DNA of 64,000 bases. It comes from Sulfurimonas sp. HSL3-1 (GTDB lineage Bacteria; Campylobacterota; Campylobacteria; Campylobacterales; Sulfurimonadaceae). Below are positions 62,931-64,000 of this stretch, one piece after another. The stretch lies in assembly GCF_039645995.1 (NCBI RefSeq), contig NZ_CP147920.1:1674001-1738000 (forward strand). The letters run 5' to 3'. The notes under the pieces are model-generated. The model saw only the letters and a list, made by a program, of their open reading frames with translations, did not search any database and was not told the DNA's origin. Each line of letters begins with the position of its first letter. The stretch's first letter is position 1. The position numbers and the translations under genes are program-made.

Positions 62931-64000
62931 CTAACGCTCTTCGGCCTCTTTGCGGGCCTGTTCGCGCAGACGGTCTTTCTTGCTTTTTTTCTTTCCCTTT
63001 ACCGGGGCCGGACCTTTTGTCTTTACCGGTGCTTCGCCGGTCAGTTCGAAACCTTCGACCCGCTCGCGGGGCAGCCGGATCTTCGCGCGTTTTTCGATGA
63101 CTTTGAAATGCGCCTGCGTCTCATGGTCGATGAACGAAATGGCCGTGCCCGACTTTCCGGCGCGCCCTGTCCGTCCGATGCGGTGAATGTAATCCGCCGG
63201 AGAACGCGGGAGGTCGAAATTGACGACGCAGTCGATATCGTCTACATGCAGTCCCCGCCCGACGAGATCGGTGGCAAAGAGGATACGGAACCGCTTTTGT
63301 TTGAAATCGTCCAGCGTCGCACTGCGCTCCTCCTGCGTGAGGTCGCCGTGGAACGACTCCGCCGAAAAGCCGTACTTGCGAAACTTCGCGGCGATATTGT
63401 CCGCCGCGCGCTTGTTGGCCATGAAGACCAGGACCTGTTCCCACGGTTCGTTCTCCAGCAGGTGCCGCAGCAGCGGCCCGCGCTTCTCGCGGTCCACCTC
63501 GATAACGTGCTGGTCGATGCTCTGAACCGTCGGTGCTTCCGACGCAAAGGCGACTTCCACGGCCTCCTGTGTAATGCGCGATGCGATGGTCTGCATCTTT
63601 GGCGGGTAGGTTGCGGAAAAAAGAAGGTTCTGCCGTTTTTCTGGAAGCTGCGGCAGAATAAGATCCAGCTCTTCGGCAAAACCGAGATCGAGCATCTTGT
63701 CCGCCTCGTCAAGGACCAGGAACTCCAGGTGCGAGAGATTCATCTGCTTCTTGCTCAGTACATCGATGAGCCGCCCGGAGGTCGCCACGACGATATCGCA
63801 CCCCTGCTGTACGGCGTAGAGCTGGTCGCCGATACGCTCGCCGCCAATGATGCTGACGACCTTGGGCAGCTTCGGCAGGAAAACGCCAAAGGTCTCGAAC
63901 GCCTGCGCCACCTGCAGCGTCAGCTCCCGCGTCGGGGTCAGCACCAGGGCCTTGATCTTCGCCTTGCCCTCCCCTTTGCGCTGCGACCAGAGCTGCAGCA
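62931..64000 (-). CDS. DEAD-box RNA helicase, partial (N-terminus beyond window)
   Basis: At least 356 residues of a RhlE/DeaD-type helicase. Visible motifs: Ia LTPTRELTLQVAQAF, Ib ATSGRLIDVLS, II VLDEADKMLDLGF, III LLFSATYPPK, IV QVLVFMANKRAADN, V FATDLVGRGLHVDDIDCVV and VI YIHRIGRTGRAGKSG. Motif Q and Walker A lie beyond position 64000. The C-terminus is a short Lys/Arg/Pro-rich tail (KGKKKSKKDRLREQARKE) fit for RNA binding. It likely unwinds structured RNA in ribosome assembly or mRNA decay. Confidence 0.95.
   Translation of the reverse strand, partial: LQLWSQRKGEGKAKIKALVLTPTRELTLQVAQAFETFGVFLPKLPKVVSIIGGERIGDQLYAVQQGCDIVVATSGRLIDVLSKKQMNLSHLEFLVLDEADKMLDLGFAEELDLILPQLPEKRQNLLFSATYPPKMQTIASRITQEAVEVAFASEAPTVQSIDQHVIEVDREKRGPLLRHLLENEPWEQVLVFMANKRAADNIAAKFRKYGFSAESFHGDLTQEERSATLDDFKQKRFRILFATDLVGRGLHVDDIDCVVNFDLPRSPADYIHRIGRTGRAGKSGTAISFIDHETQAHFKVIEKRAKIRLPRERVEGFELTGEAPVKTKGPAPVKGKKKSKKDRLREQARKEAEER

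Overview
The window reads as a chromosomal segment of a member of the Campylobacterota, most likely a high-GC Sulfurimonas-like chemolithoautotroph. This is inferred from gene families and layout: a six-gene Ech-type hydrogenase next to a cytoplasmic [NiFe] hydrogenase, a sufBCDE-sufT block, metY-metX, ileS/gatA/guaB in one run, and tRNAs with encoded CCA and promoters showing a clear -10 but a weak -35. No rRNA or other phylogenetic marker is present, so the genus is uncertain. Most genes are GC-rich. A few stretches (about 20.9-21.5 kb, 22.9-23.5 kb and especially 27.2-30.9 kb) are clearly AT-rich and look acquired.

Layout. 1-9.2 kb, minus strand: nitrilase-fold protein (cut by the window edge), xseB, metX, metY, guaB, gatA, a 41-residue membrane peptide and ileS. 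9.3-12.6 kb: a CinA-type protein and five tRNA genes around a beta-propeller lipoprotein. 12.55-13.19 kb: non-coding, with a partial repeat of the tRNA-Asp 3' end and a 269-bp element with long terminal inverted repeats ending just before sufB. 13.2-17.3 kb: Fe-S assembly (sufB, C, D, E, T). 17.3-20.9 kb: a sugar-related run (HAD phosphatase, FucP-like transporter, hexose-6-phosphate mutarotase, FAH-fold protein). 21.5-22.9 kb: a DASS anion transporter among small AT-rich membrane proteins.

23.5-37.5 kb is a peptidoglycan-recycling locus: murU, amgK and anmK on one side, and a sodium/solute symporter plus a secreted NagZ-AmpD fusion on the other, all on the minus strand. It is split by a DUF808 gene and an accessory hotspot. 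The hotspot holds two unrelated cargos, an AT-rich HD-GHKL ATPase (1145 aa) and an 875-aa lipoprotein. Between them lie truncated, diverged copies of the 3' ends of both flanking genes, which indicates that two alleles of the hotspot were joined by recombination. The HD-GHKL gene is the best candidate for an undescribed, possibly defensive, system.

37.6-52.1 kb: small proteins, a kexin/subtilisin-like lipoprotein protease with a separate propeptide-like gene, two tandem ATP-grasp-like proteins, a GNAT-BKACE fusion, YaeQ, a fructosamine-kinase-like protein, an atypical pyruvate kinase, a Y-family polymerase, a YceI-like protein and an ankyrin protein. 52.2-61.5 kb: hydrogen metabolism, echABCDEF followed by a FAD/NAD(P) oxidoreductase fused to a hydrogenase small subunit, and the matching large subunit. 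Together these could link H2 oxidation to ferredoxin (through ion motive force) and to NAD(P)H for carbon fixation. 61.7-64 kb: pyrF, tRNA-Ser, tRNA-Asn, an 80-bp direct repeat and a DEAD-box helicase cut by the window edge.
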